A program made the translations under genes and the position numbers. From Candidatus Zixiibacteriota bacterium (GTDB taxonomy: Bacteria > Zixibacteria > MSB-5A5 > GN15 > FEB-12): DNA of 64,000 bases. The notes under the pieces are model-generated. The model had not been told where the DNA came from. It was given only the letters and a program-made list of their open reading frames with translations, and ran no database searches. Shown piece after piece: positions 32,062 through 41,724 of this stretch (positions are counted from its first letter, which is position 1; each line of letters starts with the position of its first letter). Location of the stretch: contig JAVEYB010000001.1 of NCBI GenBank assembly GCA_034003725.1, positions 1-64,000 of the forward strand. The letters run 5' to 3'.

Positions 32062-34242
32062 TTACTTCAAAAGCATCATCTTGCGCGTATCTGTAAACTC
32101 CCCAGCCTGGATGCGGTAGAGATACACACCGCTTGCGGAGTTGGATGCATCCCACCTGACCGAGTGAGTGCCAGCTTCCACGCGACCATCGACAAGGATC
32201 GCGACACTCTGCCCGAGCACGTTGAAGACCTCCAGCCGGACATCCGATGCATTCGGCAGGCTGAAGCTGATCTCGGTGCTCGGGTTGAACGGGTTCGGGT
32301 AGTTCTGGGCGAGGGCAAAGCTGGTCGGGAGTGAACTCTCGATGGTGGCCGTTCCGATCTGGACGGAGAACACATGCCCTGAGTGGTCGGCCACCAAAGC
32401 TGACTCAATCTCGTACTCGCCTGGTATGCGAATCAGCGTCGCGCTACCGGCCGGGAGCACGTCGCCGCCGTCCAAATCGAGCATTCCGACCCGATATCCA
32501 CTCTCGTCTCGTCCCGCGATCAGATTCCAACCGCAATCAACGAGTGCCTCGGGCTGACCCGCATCGGAACCAACAACCTTCAACTGGATCCCGCGAAGGT
32601 CGATTTCGGAGCTCAATGTCACTACGGTCCAGCCTTCGCGGTAACTGGCGTTTGCGCTAACCTGCGAGGACACCTTACGGGCCAAAGGCTCGCCCGTAGA
32701 CACACAGCCGCACTGCGGTTCCGGTCCGTTGACGAACAGATAGTTCACAAGGTAAATCAGATCGCCCAAGTCCACCAGACAGTCGCCATTGACATCGGCG
32801 GCGTCGATAACACACGGTCTGGCTCCGCCAAGATAGAGGAAGTTGGTAGTACCGATAAGGTCGTTGAGATCGAGAGAGGGGTCGCCGAATGCGTCTCCGG
32901 GCAGATAGCCGAGAATCTCGGTGGAGTCCGCCGAACCATCAAAATACGGGTAGATTCTGATCGTTCCGGTAGTATCGAAGAGTCGCGTCGACCGGGAAGG
33001 ATCATCGGACAAAGCAGTGTCCCAATGGATAGACTTGCTCTCTTCACACAATCGACTGGTCGTGAACTCGACGTAGAACAAAGTTGTCGTGTCTGCCGGA
33101 ATCCATTCCCCAAATGTGTTCACAAGATTGACGAGCAAGTATGCCGAATCGGTATTGATGATCTCTGTGACAAAGTCCCAATCCTCCGTCAACAGACCCT
33201 CCCGAGAGATATCGGCGACCTCAACACCATCGGGAATCTTGAGCGTGACGGTCGCACCACCAGCAGGTTTAGAGAGACTTGCGACTACAGGCTGATCAGT
33301 ATCACACGGACCATAAGTCGTTGTCGGTAGTTGAACTATCGAAAACTCACCGTCAGTCGTGTAGAGCAATCTTCCATCTCTCCAATCCCACAATTCTTCG
33401 TTTTCCGAGGGTGTGTTCGTGATGTTCAGCGGCTCTCCTGTTCCGTCAGCGTTGATGACATAGATATCATGTTGAGACCCGTTCCAGTATGTATAACCGA
33501 TCTGGGTGCCGTCGTCCGACCATTGCGGGAAGTGAATCAGAGAAATGTCCGGAGACACGTCTGGCTCGAACGTCAATTGAGTAGTGTCGGATCCGTCGAT
33601 GTTCATAGTGAAGATATTCTGACTGGTATTGGAGCCGAATCCCCGGACATACACAATTTTGGACTCGTCGCGTGAGATGTCGGGCGCCCTGTCCGGAAGT
33701 GAGTTTGAAGTCAGTTGAGTCAGGTTCGCCAGATTGGCAAGTGGTGCTATGTAGATTTCCTCAGTACTTGCGGGACCGCCTTTATTAATCGCGATGTAGT
33801 TGGGCGACAAATCAAAGACTGCAAGTTCCCATCCCGGATGGTTGAACAGGCTGTCCTCGCTAAGTACTTCGCACAATTCCCTCTCGATGCGTCTAATCTC
33901 GAAGTAACTTCCACTCGCGTTTGTATGCCGATACCAGATTTCACCTGTGCTATCATATCGGCCTGCCCATTGACCCCATGAACCTCCGTAATTGGTCAAT
34001 TGGCAGGCGTACTGGGTGCCCCGATCAAACTCATAGACTTCCGCCACACCCGTATTCTTCGAATTGTAAACGAATCTCGTCATGTCGGGTGTCCAGTCAA
34101 GCCCTTCAATGTTGTCCTGGGGAACCACCGCCATGAGTTGTCTGCGTCCGCCGTCCGGATCCATAGTGGCAATGGACGTTTCCGAGCGGGCCGTGAGCCC
34201 TCCCAAGCTTAGCAGTATTGCGATGTTTAGAAGCAGTTTCAT
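32062..34242 (-). CDS. Secreted PD40-repeat/dockerin protein with T9SS sorting tail
   Basis: 726 residues from the ATG at 34242, preceded by GGAGG. Signal peptide MKLLLNIAILLSLGGLTARS. Residues about 40-330 hold TolB-like PD40 beta-propeller repeats (PDISRDESKIVYVRG, PQWSDDGTQIGYTYW, DIYVINADGTGEP). A dockerin-like pair of calcium loops follows (DLNDLIGTTNFLYLGG, then DVNGDCLVDLGDLIYLVNYL). The C-terminal 75 residues are a T9SS type A-like sorting domain (QNYPNPFNPSTEISF, SGVYLYRIQAG). Likely exported by type IX secretion and surface-attached or released. Substrate unknown. Monocistronic. Confidence 0.85.
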   Translation of the reverse strand: MKLLLNIAILLSLGGLTARSETSIATMDPDGGRRQLMAVVPQDNIEGLDWTPDMTRFVYNSKNTGVAEVYEFDRGTQYACQLTNYGGSWGQWAGRYDSTGEIWYRHTNASGSYFEIRRIERELCEVLSEDSLFNHPGWELAVFDLSPNYIAINKGGPASTEEIYIAPLANLANLTQLTSNSLPDRAPDISRDESKIVYVRGFGSNTSQNIFTMNIDGSDTTQLTFEPDVSPDISLIHFPQWSDDGTQIGYTYWNGSQHDIYVINADGTGEPLNITNTPSENEELWDWRDGRLLYTTDGEFSIVQLPTTTYGPCDTDQPVVASLSKPAGGATVTLKIPDGVEVADISREGLLTEDWDFVTEIINTDSAYLLVNLVNTFGEWIPADTTTLFYVEFTTSRLCEESKSIHWDTALSDDPSRSTRLFDTTGTIRIYPYFDGSADSTEILGYLPGDAFGDPSLDLNDLIGTTNFLYLGGARPCVIDAADVNGDCLVDLGDLIYLVNYLFVNGPEPQCGCVSTGEPLARKVSSQVSANASYREGWTVVTLSSEIDLRGIQLKVVGSDAGQPEALVDCGWNLIAGRDESGYRVGMLDLDGGDVLPAGSATLIRIPGEYEIESALVADHSGHVFSVQIGTATIESSLPTSFALAQNYPNPFNPSTEISFSLPNASDVRLEVFNVLGQSVAILVDGRVEAGTHSVRWDASNSASGVYLYRIQAGEFTDTRKMMLLK

Positions 34243-34761
34243 CGTACTTGATCCTCCGATACTGGTCGATGTACCCTTGTGGTGAAGTGGATCCGGATTG
34301 ACCGGCCCACCAGTGAAGTGAGACACACACTCTTCGGCATGTTCAAACCGCATGCCAAATCTTGACGGCGAACACTCCGACCGTAAGTAGCTATGATTGA
34401 ACCCTTTACGATGTCGTGCCGGACGTTGAGTCGGGATCACAGTGTCACGATGACTTGAATCAGACAGCGAGCGCCATGTCTGAATGACACCAGCGTTTGA
34501 ACTCTCTGAGAGAGGGCCTGAACTCAAACCGCCCAGTTTGAGCTCGAACGGATGTCCGATTGAATCTCAATGCAGTGCGCACGGGCCATGGCCGGGAATC
34601 GTCCACGCCCGCATTGCCGTTTTGCAACACGGCATCGTGCCGATGCGGAGGCGCTAGGTGGAACAGAAACGCCCGGCGGTGTGTGATACGCCGCCGGGCG
34701 TTTTCGCGATTACAGATGTTTGTCCGTCAACTGCGCCTTGACTGCACATGACCGCCGCGTC
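34243..34761. other. Intergenic stretch between the T9SS-tail protein and flagellin-like gene
   Basis: No supported gene. It holds small perfect hairpins: CTCTCT-G-AGAGAG at 34502-34514 and CTCAAAC...GTTTGAG at 34523-34542. The strong hairpin at 34667-34704 is listed separately. I found no confident promoter for the 34242 gene. Confidence 0.5.
34667..34704. terminator. Strong hairpin terminator, possibly bidirectional
   Basis: AAACGCCCGGCGG pairs with CCGCCGGGCGTTT (13 bp) around 11 bases. On the plus strand it continues TTTT. On the minus strand, 58 bases beyond the flagellin-like gene stop, it is followed by CTGTT. Its most likely job is to end the flagellin-like transcript. Confidence 0.65.
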
Positions 34762-35538
34762 TCACCGGTTTCGCGGGATCACCAGCCCCAGCAGGGTCTC
34801 CGACATCACCCGGGAGTGAGCCAGCAGCGCCATTGACGCTTTTTCACGGATCATGGCCCCGACGTACTCCGATATGAAGTCGCCGTAGTCGGTATCGCGA
34901 ATCTGCGATTCCGCCGAGATCAGGTTTTGTCTGGAGATCTGCAGGGAGGCGCGGGTTGATTCCAGTTCGTTCTTCTGGCGGGCGCCCAGTTCAACGAGGG
35001 CCGAGTCCACTTCGCGAATGGCGGTGTCGATCGTTTCGACCGACAACGCCGATGATTCCTCCGTTGACAGGTCGATGCCGGTCAGCTCGGAGAGGGTGGC
35101 CAGCGAGCCGGCCGAGCCATCGAGTGTTTTCGCGCCGTTGTATTCGGCGGCAGCGATCGTGTCGTTGTAGGTGGCAACGAGGCTATCGGCTGCGGACTGG
35201 AATGCGGCCTGTGCCGTGTCGCTGTTGACCGACTCGTTTGACGCGCCCACCGCGTATGACCGGAGCTCGGTCAGGTGTTCCCGGAGCTGCAGAACGGTCG
35301 ACGAGACGGTTTCGTACTTGCTGATGGTCTGGGTGACATTTTCGATTTCCTGATTGAGCGAGGCGATCTGGCTTCGCAGCTGCTCGGAAATCACCAACCC
35401 GGCGGGATCATCGGACGCCCGATTAATACGCATGCCGGATGACAGCTTCTCCATGGCGCTGTACAGGGCGCGATAATTGCGATCGATATTGCTCAAAGAA
35501 CTGAGCATAGAGCTTTTCGGATATAACGTAATAGTCAT
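34762..35538 (-). CDS. Flagellin-like protein
   Basis: 258 residues, near the minimum for a flagellin. The N-terminal D0/D1 region has the hallmark LSSGMRINRASDDPAGLVIS followed by EQLRSQIASLNQEIENVTQT. The C-terminal region (SRQNLISAESQIRDTDYGDF, ... MALLAHSRVMSETLLGLV) resembles the flagellin C-domain but is divergent and lacks the usual Gln-rich end. The first residues (MTITLYPKSSMLSSLSNIDR) are also atypical. GGGAGG precedes the ATG. No other flagellar gene is in the window. It may be true filament protein, a hook-associated relative or a surface filament of other use. Confidence 0.85.
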   Translation of the reverse strand: MTITLYPKSSMLSSLSNIDRNYRALYSAMEKLSSGMRINRASDDPAGLVISEQLRSQIASLNQEIENVTQTISKYETVSSTVLQLREHLTELRSYAVGASNESVNSDTAQAAFQSAADSLVATYNDTIAAAEYNGAKTLDGSAGSLATLSELTGIDLSTEESSALSVETIDTAIREVDSALVELGARQKNELESTRASLQISRQNLISAESQIRDTDYGDFISEYVGAMIREKASMALLAHSRVMSETLLGLVIPRNR

Positions 35539-35869
35539 CGGTTACCTCCCGGCGCTGGACGGCCGTGCTCACGGACAGTGGCACGTATTAATGTACAATT
35601 CCCGTGCCGGAGAGGCAGGATATGTAAGTTCAAGGCCGGGAGATCATTACGATATCTGCGGAATGGGCGAACAGCCATTGCTATGGGAAGCAGTCCTTAC
35701 TCTATGGGAGGGACGGCCGGGTGAGTTCAGATGGACAAAAAAATGCCGCCGGCAGGGTAGTTTAACCGGCGGCACTGGAGTGGAGGAACCAAACTAAGAG
35801 CAGCTAGCTCTTATTTTATCGATCAATCCGTGATCGATATCTTTATGTGACGTTCGTGTACAGTTGCTT
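35539..35869. other. Intergenic stretch between flagellin-like gene and ftsZ
   Basis: Besides the ftsZ terminator it contains AAGAGC-AGCTA-GCTCTT followed by ATTTTAT (35796-35819) and a palindrome ATCGATC...GATCGAT (about 35819-35840). No open frame looks real and no confident promoter for the flagellin-like gene was found. Confidence 0.5.
35737..35774 (-). terminator. Terminator of the division/cell-wall cluster
   Basis: On the minus strand TGCCGCCGG pairs with CCGGCGGCA (loop 13) and runs into seven T. It lies about 95 bases after the ftsZ stop. Confidence 0.85.
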
Positions 35870-37174
35870 CTATCGGTTGTCGTCGAGCCGGCGGATGTAC
35901 GCCGGGATCTCGAGGTCCTCCTGTGAGAAAATGGGGACGCGCGGCCCGTGGTGAGTCCCGTTGCCGTTACCGTTTCCGCCTGAGCGGACGGGATGCGGTT
36001 CGGTCGGCATCAGGTTGGCGGCCTCGGGCATCATCGGCTGCGCCGACTTGAACGCCTCGCGGACTTCGATCGGTTCGGGTCTCGGCTCGGCGCGGTGGAT
36101 CGGATGCGCGGTCATCGATTCTTCCGGGAACAACGACATGACTTTGCCCGGCCGGGCGCTTTCCTTTTTCGGTTCGGGTTCGGCTTTGGGCATCGGGCGC
36201 GACTCGCCGATACCGGTCGCGATCACGGTGACCCGCATCTGGTTGGTCATGGACGGATCAATCACGGCGCCGAAGATGATGTTGGCGTCGGGACCGGCTT
36301 CGTCGTAGATGAGCGAGGTGGCGGTGTTGACGTCGAACAAGGTCATATCTTCGCCGCCGGTGACATTGATGAGGACGCCTTTCGCCCCGGAGATCGAGGT
36401 ATTTTCGAGCAGTGGCGAGGAGATAGCCTGTTGGGCGGCTACGGTGGCTTTGTCCTCTCCCTCACCGGCGCCGGTTCCCATGAGGGCGTCACCCATTTCT
36501 CTCATGATCGTGCGCACGTCGGCGAAGTCGCAGTTGATCAGGCCGGGGACGGTGATCAAATCGGAGATACCTTTCGTGGCCTGATGGAGCACCTCGTCGG
36601 CAATAGCGAACGCCTCGGTGAAGGTCGTTCGTTTGTCGACGATTTCGAGAAGGCGCTCGTTGGGGATGGTGATGAGGGTATCGACTTTGGATTTGAGTTC
36701 GGCGAGTCCGCGTTCGGCCTGTTCGATTCGTCTGCGTCCTTCGAAGCGGAAGGGTCGGGTTACGATCGCGACCGTGAGCGCGCCCGCCGCTTTAGATACT
36801 TCCGCGACAGCGGGCGCCGCCCCCGTCCCGGTACCCCCGCCCATGCCGGCCGTAATGAAAACCAGATTGGGACGTCCCAGCGCCTCTTCCACGGCCGTCC
36901 GGCTTTCCTCGACTGCCCGTCGGCCGATGTCGGGGTTGGCTCCGGCGCCGAGACCGCCGGTGAGTTCAGTTCCGATTTGAACACGTTTCTCCGCCTTGTT
37001 TTGGTCCAGTACCTGGGCATCAGTGTTAATGGCAACAAAGTCCACGCCTTTGAGTTCCGAAGCGATCATGCGGTTGATAGCGTTGCCCCCGGCGCCCCCG
37101 ACTCCGACAACCTTGATCTTGGCGTAGCCGACGAAGTCTTCGGCAAAGGTGAAGGTGTGCTTGTGATCCGTCAT
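35870..37174 (-). CDS. ftsZ: Cell division GTPase FtsZ
   Basis: 434 residues from the ATG at 37174, which follows GGAGGAAC. Forms the cytokinetic ring. The tubulin signature is GGGTGTGAAP, with VVGVGGAGGNAINRM at the front and the T7 synergy loop NCDFADVRTI. The GTPase core ends near residue 320. A 90-residue Pro/Glu-rich linker and the conserved tip EIPAYIRRLD, which binds FtsA, complete it. Last gene of the cluster, 31 bases after ftsA. Confidence 0.98.
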   Translation of the reverse strand: MTDHKHTFTFAEDFVGYAKIKVVGVGGAGGNAINRMIASELKGVDFVAINTDAQVLDQNKAEKRVQIGTELTGGLGAGANPDIGRRAVEESRTAVEEALGRPNLVFITAGMGGGTGTGAAPAVAEVSKAAGALTVAIVTRPFRFEGRRRIEQAERGLAELKSKVDTLITIPNERLLEIVDKRTTFTEAFAIADEVLHQATKGISDLITVPGLINCDFADVRTIMREMGDALMGTGAGEGEDKATVAAQQAISSPLLENTSISGAKGVLINVTGGEDMTLFDVNTATSLIYDEAGPDANIIFGAVIDPSMTNQMRVTVIATGIGESRPMPKAEPEPKKESARPGKVMSLFPEESMTAHPIHRAEPRPEPIEVREAFKSAQPMMPEAANLMPTEPHPVRSGGNGNGNGTHHGPRVPIFSQEDLEIPAYIRRLDDNR

Positions 37175-37205
37175 TGTGTGTTCCTCCATGAACCATCCAT
37201 ATGAC

Positions 37206-38429
37206 TTAGAATTGCTTGGATATCCAGTTTTCGAGGCGGCGCAGCCATCCGCCGACCGCCGACCTCCTGCTTTCGGCGACAGGCTCGTGCGTGGCGCCAT
37301 AGAGCGCCAGTCCCAGCGCGGCCGCGTATCTATTTGAGTTCAGGTCGTCCGGAACATGAGCCAGGCCCCCGATAGTGCCGAGCCGCACCGGCATATCGAA
37401 CATCTGTTCCGCCAACTCGAGGGTGTGCGGAAGCAAGGCGCCGCCGCCGGTCAGGACCAGCCCGCCGGTCAATTGATCGGTGCGCACCGCCTTTTTGAGT
37501 TCGCGCGCCACCAGCGAGAGAATCTCCTCCATGCGCGGTTCGATAATCGAGGCGAGCACGTTGCAGGAGATTTCCCGGGACGGTCGTCCGGCCATTCCCT
37601 CCACGAAGATCATCTCCTCCGGGTCGACTTTCGATGCGAGTGCGGAGCCGTGACTGATTTTCAGCGCTTCGGCCTGCTCCACCGACGTCCGCAGCCCGAT
37701 AGCGATATCGTTGGTCACGTTACGCGAGCCGAGGGAAACCACCGCCGTGTGACGGATGGCGCCGTCGTGAAACACCGAGAGATTGGTGATATCACCGCCG
37801 ATATCGATGATTGCGGTGCCGTGATCGGAATCGCGCTCGTCGAGCAGAATCTGAAAAAGGGCCAGCGACTCAAGGACCATGTGATCGATCGTGAGATCGC
37901 AGCGTTCGAGAGCGCGGTAGATGTTTTTTGCCGACGTCACCGACGCCGTGACGATATGAGCTTCGACTTCGAGCCGCACGCCCGACATGCCGACCGGGTC
38001 TTTGATGCCGACCTCATCGTCGACGGAATACACCTGGGGGATCACGTGGATGATCTCACGGTCGACCGGTATTGCTACCGTGCGAGCAGCGTCGATCGCC
38101 CGCGCGACATCAGAAGCGAGAATCTCGTTGTCGGCGCGACCGACAGCGACCACGCCGTGGCTGTTGATGGACCGGATGTGCTCGCCCGCGATGCCCACGG
38201 TCACCGAGTCAATGGTGGTGCCGGTCACCATTTCGGCGTCCTGGACGGCCTGCCGAATGGACTTGACGGTTTTGTCCATATCGACGACCACGCCCCTGCG
38301 CAGACCCTCGGCAGGCGCCTGTCCGGCGCCGAGCACATAGACGCCGCCGGATCGATCAGCCGAGACGACAACGGCTTCAATCTTGGTGGTGCCGATATCG
38401 AGGGCGGCGACAATGGTCTCATCAGACAT
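37206..38429 (-). CDS. ftsA: Cell division protein FtsA
   Basis: Actin-like membrane tether of FtsZ. 407 residues. Phosphate-1 motif ALDIGTTKIEAVV, phosphate-2 AIIDIGGDITNLSVF and adenosine motif LTGGGALLP. The C-terminal amphipathic helix (VGGWLRRLENWISKQF) is the membrane anchor. AAGGGA lies seven bases before the ATG. It starts one base after the ftsQ stop. Confidence 0.97.
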   Translation of the reverse strand: MSDETIVAALDIGTTKIEAVVVSADRSGGVYVLGAGQAPAEGLRRGVVVDMDKTVKSIRQAVQDAEMVTGTTIDSVTVGIAGEHIRSINSHGVVAVGRADNEILASDVARAIDAARTVAIPVDREIIHVIPQVYSVDDEVGIKDPVGMSGVRLEVEAHIVTASVTSAKNIYRALERCDLTIDHMVLESLALFQILLDERDSDHGTAIIDIGGDITNLSVFHDGAIRHTAVVSLGSRNVTNDIAIGLRTSVEQAEALKISHGSALASKVDPEEMIFVEGMAGRPSREISCNVLASIIEPRMEEILSLVARELKKAVRTDQLTGGLVLTGGGALLPHTLELAEQMFDMPVRLGTIGGLAHVPDDLNSNRYAAALGLALYGATHEPVAESRRSAVGGWLRRLENWISKQF

Positions 38430-38430
38430 G

Positions 38431-39153
38431 CTAGCGTCCCTTCACACTGCAGACGATCTGGTTTTCGAAGCGAAGATCGATGACACGGGTGGAGTCCAGA
38501 TCGGGCGTGAAATTATGAACGAACCGCACGAACCGTTCGAGTTGATCGTAGACGTCGGCGGCATTCACCCAGAGCCGGCTGTCCAGGCCGGCCAGTGAAA
38601 CGACGAGGAAGTCCGGCTGTGCGAAATCGACCTCGGTGATTACCCGGTACAGATCGGCGTGCTCGTCGCGAAGGCGCTGCAGATCGTCGAGCACGATCGG
38701 CACTCGAACATCGCGGCACGGCTCAAACATATCCTCGACCCGGGCATTGACCAGCACGGGGCGCTCCCAGTCGTCCCAGTGGTCGGGAATGGCCACAACG
38801 CGCGCCTGCCGATCCAGGCCATACAGCTTGCCGGTTTTCTCGGACAACACGAAGCTGGCCGGCGTGAAAGAATTGGTAATGATTTCCAACCCGTTCGGGA
38901 TGGCGAACCGGATATCAACCCGACGGACATCCTTGTCGCGCAGGAGGGCACGCGCAATCGAGTCAAGGGGTTGCCGCACCACGCTGCGCTCGGAGTGAAG
39001 GCCGAACCGGCGGTCGAAGTTGTCGACGGTCCGGCCGTCAAGCGTGACAGCCTGCAGGTCGCATATGCCGGTGTAGTGCACGGCACCGACCAGCATCGCC
39101 AGCGCGAGAGTGACGGCGCCAAGGACGTATTTTACGCGAGGCGAAAAAGTCAT
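38431..39153 (-). CDS. ftsQ: Cell division protein FtsQ/DivIB
   Basis: 240 residues. One N-terminal membrane helix (YVLGAVTLALAMLVGAVHY) is followed by a periplasmic part with the POTRA-like segment and the FtsQ beta domain (RVVAIPDHWDDWERPVLVNA, VIDLRFENQIV). Divergent in sequence, but size, topology and position between murC and ftsA leave little doubt. It overlaps murC by four bases. Confidence 0.9.
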   Translation of the reverse strand: MTFSPRVKYVLGAVTLALAMLVGAVHYTGICDLQAVTLDGRTVDNFDRRFGLHSERSVVRQPLDSIARALLRDKDVRRVDIRFAIPNGLEIITNSFTPASFVLSEKTGKLYGLDRQARVVAIPDHWDDWERPVLVNARVEDMFEPCRDVRVPIVLDDLQRLRDEHADLYRVITEVDFAQPDFLVVSLAGLDSRLWVNAADVYDQLERFVRFVHNFTPDLDSTRVIDLRFENQIVCSVKGR

Positions 39154-40583
39154 GACTGCGATGTAATCCTTTCCAGCACCGGTTTGCGAATGTGAGTGAT
39201 GGAACCCGCGCCGATTATGACGATCGTATCACCCGGTCTCGCCATGCCGACGACCTCGTCTATCGCGTTCTCCTTTTTGCCGACATACGTGAAGTTGCGG
39301 TGTCCCTGCCGCAGGGCTTCTTCACGAATCGAATCCGAGGTCACGCCCGGCATCGGCAATTCCCGCGCCGGGTAAATGTCCGTGAGAATGCAGTGGTCGG
39401 CGCGGCTGAGCACATCGGCGAACTCACGCAGGAAGTGTTTCGTTCGGCTGAAGAGGTGCGGCTGGAAGACTGCGATGATCCGGCCGCTGAAGTTGGTTCG
39501 CGCGGTATCGAGGGTAGCCGCGATTTCGGTCGGATGGTGCGCGTAATCATCGATCACGGTGACACCGTGCGCCGTGCCGATCAGTTCGAAGCGGCGGCCG
39601 ACACCATTAAACTGGCGAAGCGCATCGGCGATGTTCTCGAAGGAGACATCGAGTTCGCGTGCGGCAGCAGTGGCGGCAAGGGCGTTGGCGACATTGTGCC
39701 GGCCCGGAACGCGGAGAATGATTTCTCCAAGCAGGTCGCCTCGGCAGTAGACCGAGAAGGTCGTTCGTCCGGGTTCCTGTTTGATCTCGACGGCGCGGTA
39801 GTCGGCATCGGTGGCAAAGCCGAACGTGGCAAACGGGCGGGTGATTCTGCCGCGCAGCGAGGAGAGGTTCGGGTCATCGGCCGAGATAATCGCCGAGCCG
39901 TAAAACGGCACGCGGTTGATATAGGAAAGGAACGCGCCGCGCAGATCGTCCATGTCCGAGTAACAGTCAAGGTGATCGGCCTCAATGTTCAGCACGACCG
40001 CCATACTGGGAAACATCGCGAAAATCGACCGGTCGTACTCGTCGACTTCGGCCACGAGGTAGTCTCCCTCGCCGAGCGAGGCCCCGGTGCCGAGTTCCGC
40101 CACGACGCCGCCGACGATGAGTGTCGGGTGCAGTGAAGCCTGGCGGAGAATCTTGCCGATCATCGACGTGGTCGTGGTCTTGCCGTGGGTCCCGGCCACC
40201 CCGACCGAGAATTTCAGGCGCATGAGTTCCCCGAGCATCTCGGCGCGTTTGATGACCGGGATACCGAGCCGACGGGCCTCGACCACCTCGGGATTGTTTT
40301 CACCGACCGCCGAGGAAATCACGACGACGTCGATATCGGAGATGTTGGCGGCGCGATGTTCCGCGGCAACCTTGATACCGATCGACTGCAGGTAATCGGT
40401 GACCTCACTCGGCGTGGTATCCGAGCCGGAAATCTCGTACCCGAGATTCTTCAGGATCTCGGCGATACCGGACATGCCGGCGCCGCCGATACCGACGAAG
40501 AAGAGCCGTTTGAATCGTCCGAACATCATAGTGTCACGCACAAACCGTTTGGCTTTAGGGGTAATCGACGCATCACGTCTCAC
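39150..40583 (-). CDS. murC: UDP-N-acetylmuramate-L-alanine ligase
   Basis: Adds the first amino acid of the peptidoglycan stem. 477 residues. The N-terminal FVGIGGAGMSGIAEIL binds the UDP-sugar. The ATP loop is GTHGKTTTTS, followed by NIEADHLDCY. The C-domain has DDYAHHPTEI. The GTG at 40583, five bases after AGGAGG inside the end of murG, is the best start. Confidence 0.97.
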   Translation of the reverse strand: MRRDASITPKAKRFVRDTMMFGRFKRLFFVGIGGAGMSGIAEILKNLGYEISGSDTTPSEVTDYLQSIGIKVAAEHRAANISDIDVVVISSAVGENNPEVVEARRLGIPVIKRAEMLGELMRLKFSVGVAGTHGKTTTTSMIGKILRQASLHPTLIVGGVVAELGTGASLGEGDYLVAEVDEYDRSIFAMFPSMAVVLNIEADHLDCYSDMDDLRGAFLSYINRVPFYGSAIISADDPNLSSLRGRITRPFATFGFATDADYRAVEIKQEPGRTTFSVYCRGDLLGEIILRVPGRHNVANALAATAAARELDVSFENIADALRQFNGVGRRFELIGTAHGVTVIDDYAHHPTEIAATLDTARTNFSGRIIAVFQPHLFSRTKHFLREFADVLSRADHCILTDIYPARELPMPGVTSDSIREEALRQGHRNFTYVGKKENAIDEVVGMARPGDTIVIIGAGSITHIRKPVLERITSQS

Positions 40584-41724
40584 CGTCGCCTCCTGTTGTC
40601 GGCGCCTGTTGAATCATCTCGATAATCCGTTTTGCGATAATATCCACCGCCGGTTCCGGCCGGACCGTTGATGCCAGCGCCCGGCGCATTCGCTCGGCCG
40701 ACCCGTCCGCAAGCAGTGTCACGGCACGGTCCAGCGGGTTGACGAGATCAAGATCTTTCTGGGCGATAACGATCGCGCCTCCGCGCGCAGCGTATTCCTC
40801 GGCGTTCTTGCGCTGGTGATCCCCGGCCGCGTGCGGGTACGGTATCAGAATCGACGGCAGCCCGCACGCTTCCAGCTCGGCGATGGTCAGAGCGCCCGCG
40901 CGTGCGACGGCGATATCGGCCGCCGCGTACACGAGTTCCATGCGGTCGCTGAACGGAAACACGGCAAGCTTGCCGGAGTAATCCGCGAGCCTGCTTTTCA
41001 CTTCGTCGTAATCGCCGCGGCCGGTCTGCCAGAGCACCTGGTATGCGTCAGTCAGCGGCGCGTGTTCGACGTATGACAGGATTGCCTGGTTGACGGGCCG
41101 CGAGCCCTGCGAGCCGCCGATTATCAGTATGGTCTTCCTGGTCGGGTCGAGTGCGAAGTGACGGAGCGCGTCGATGCGGTCGCCCCTGTTGATGGTGGTT
41201 CGCACGGGGTTGCCACTTACGGTCACGCGGCCGCGCGCTTTTATGAGGGAGCCGGCCCCGCCGAAGCCGAGGAAGACGTGGGTGGCGTGCGGGGCCAGCT
41301 TTCTCGTGGTGATCCCGGGGAACGAATTCTGTTCCTGAATAACGGTCGGGATACTGCGCAAGGCTGCAACTCGAACGACGGGCAGGGCGACATATCCGCC
41401 CGTCCCGATGACGACATCCGGTTGCAATCGGCTGATGAGGCGCCAGGCCGTGATTATCGCGCCGATCAACACGAACGGCACCAGCAGATTTTTCAGGGTG
41501 AGCGAGCGAACAAGACCACGGATATTGACGATGTGCAACGGATACCCGAGTGATTCGCGAATTCGGTACTCGATCCCTCGGCGTGTTCCCGCGAAGTGAA
41601 TGTCCACGGGGTAACGGCCGCGCAGCAGTTCGCTGATACGATCGGCGATTGCGATTGCCGGGTACAGGTGTCCGCCGGTCCCGCCGCCCGCAAACAGGAG
41701 TGTGGCTTTCCGTGGCGTGGTCAT
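40573..41724 (-). CDS. murG: Lipid II synthase (GlcNAc transferase) MurG
   Basis: Transfers GlcNAc onto lipid I at the inner face of the membrane. 383 residues of the GT-B fold: FAGGGTGGHLYPA at the front, GTGGYVALPVV, GGSQGSRPVN, and the C-terminal AGALTIAELEACGLPSILIP block. It overlaps ftsW by four bases and murC by eleven. Confidence 0.97.
   Translation of the reverse strand: MTTPRKATLLFAGGGTGGHLYPAIAIADRISELLRGRYPVDIHFAGTRRGIEYRIRESLGYPLHIVNIRGLVRSLTLKNLLVPFVLIGAIITAWRLISRLQPDVVIGTGGYVALPVVRVAALRSIPTVIQEQNSFPGITTRKLAPHATHVFLGFGGAGSLIKARGRVTVSGNPVRTTINRGDRIDALRHFALDPTRKTILIIGGSQGSRPVNQAILSYVEHAPLTDAYQVLWQTGRGDYDEVKSRLADYSGKLAVFPFSDRMELVYAAADIAVARAGALTIAELEACGLPSILIPYPHAAGDHQRKNAEEYAARGGAIVIAQKDLDLVNPLDRAVTLLADGSAERMRRALASTVRPEPAVDIIAKRIIEMIQQAPTTGGDGET

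Noticed and set aside
34560-34751. 63-codon open frame upstream of the strong hairpin
   Set aside because: No ribosome binding site and a biased Arg/Cys-rich translation. It runs through the terminator hairpin.
35590-35612. Sigma-54-like site (CGGCACG, 4 bases, TTGTA) before the flagellin-like gene
   Set aside because: The essential GC of the -12 element is GT here and the first base of the -24 element is off. Too weak to call.
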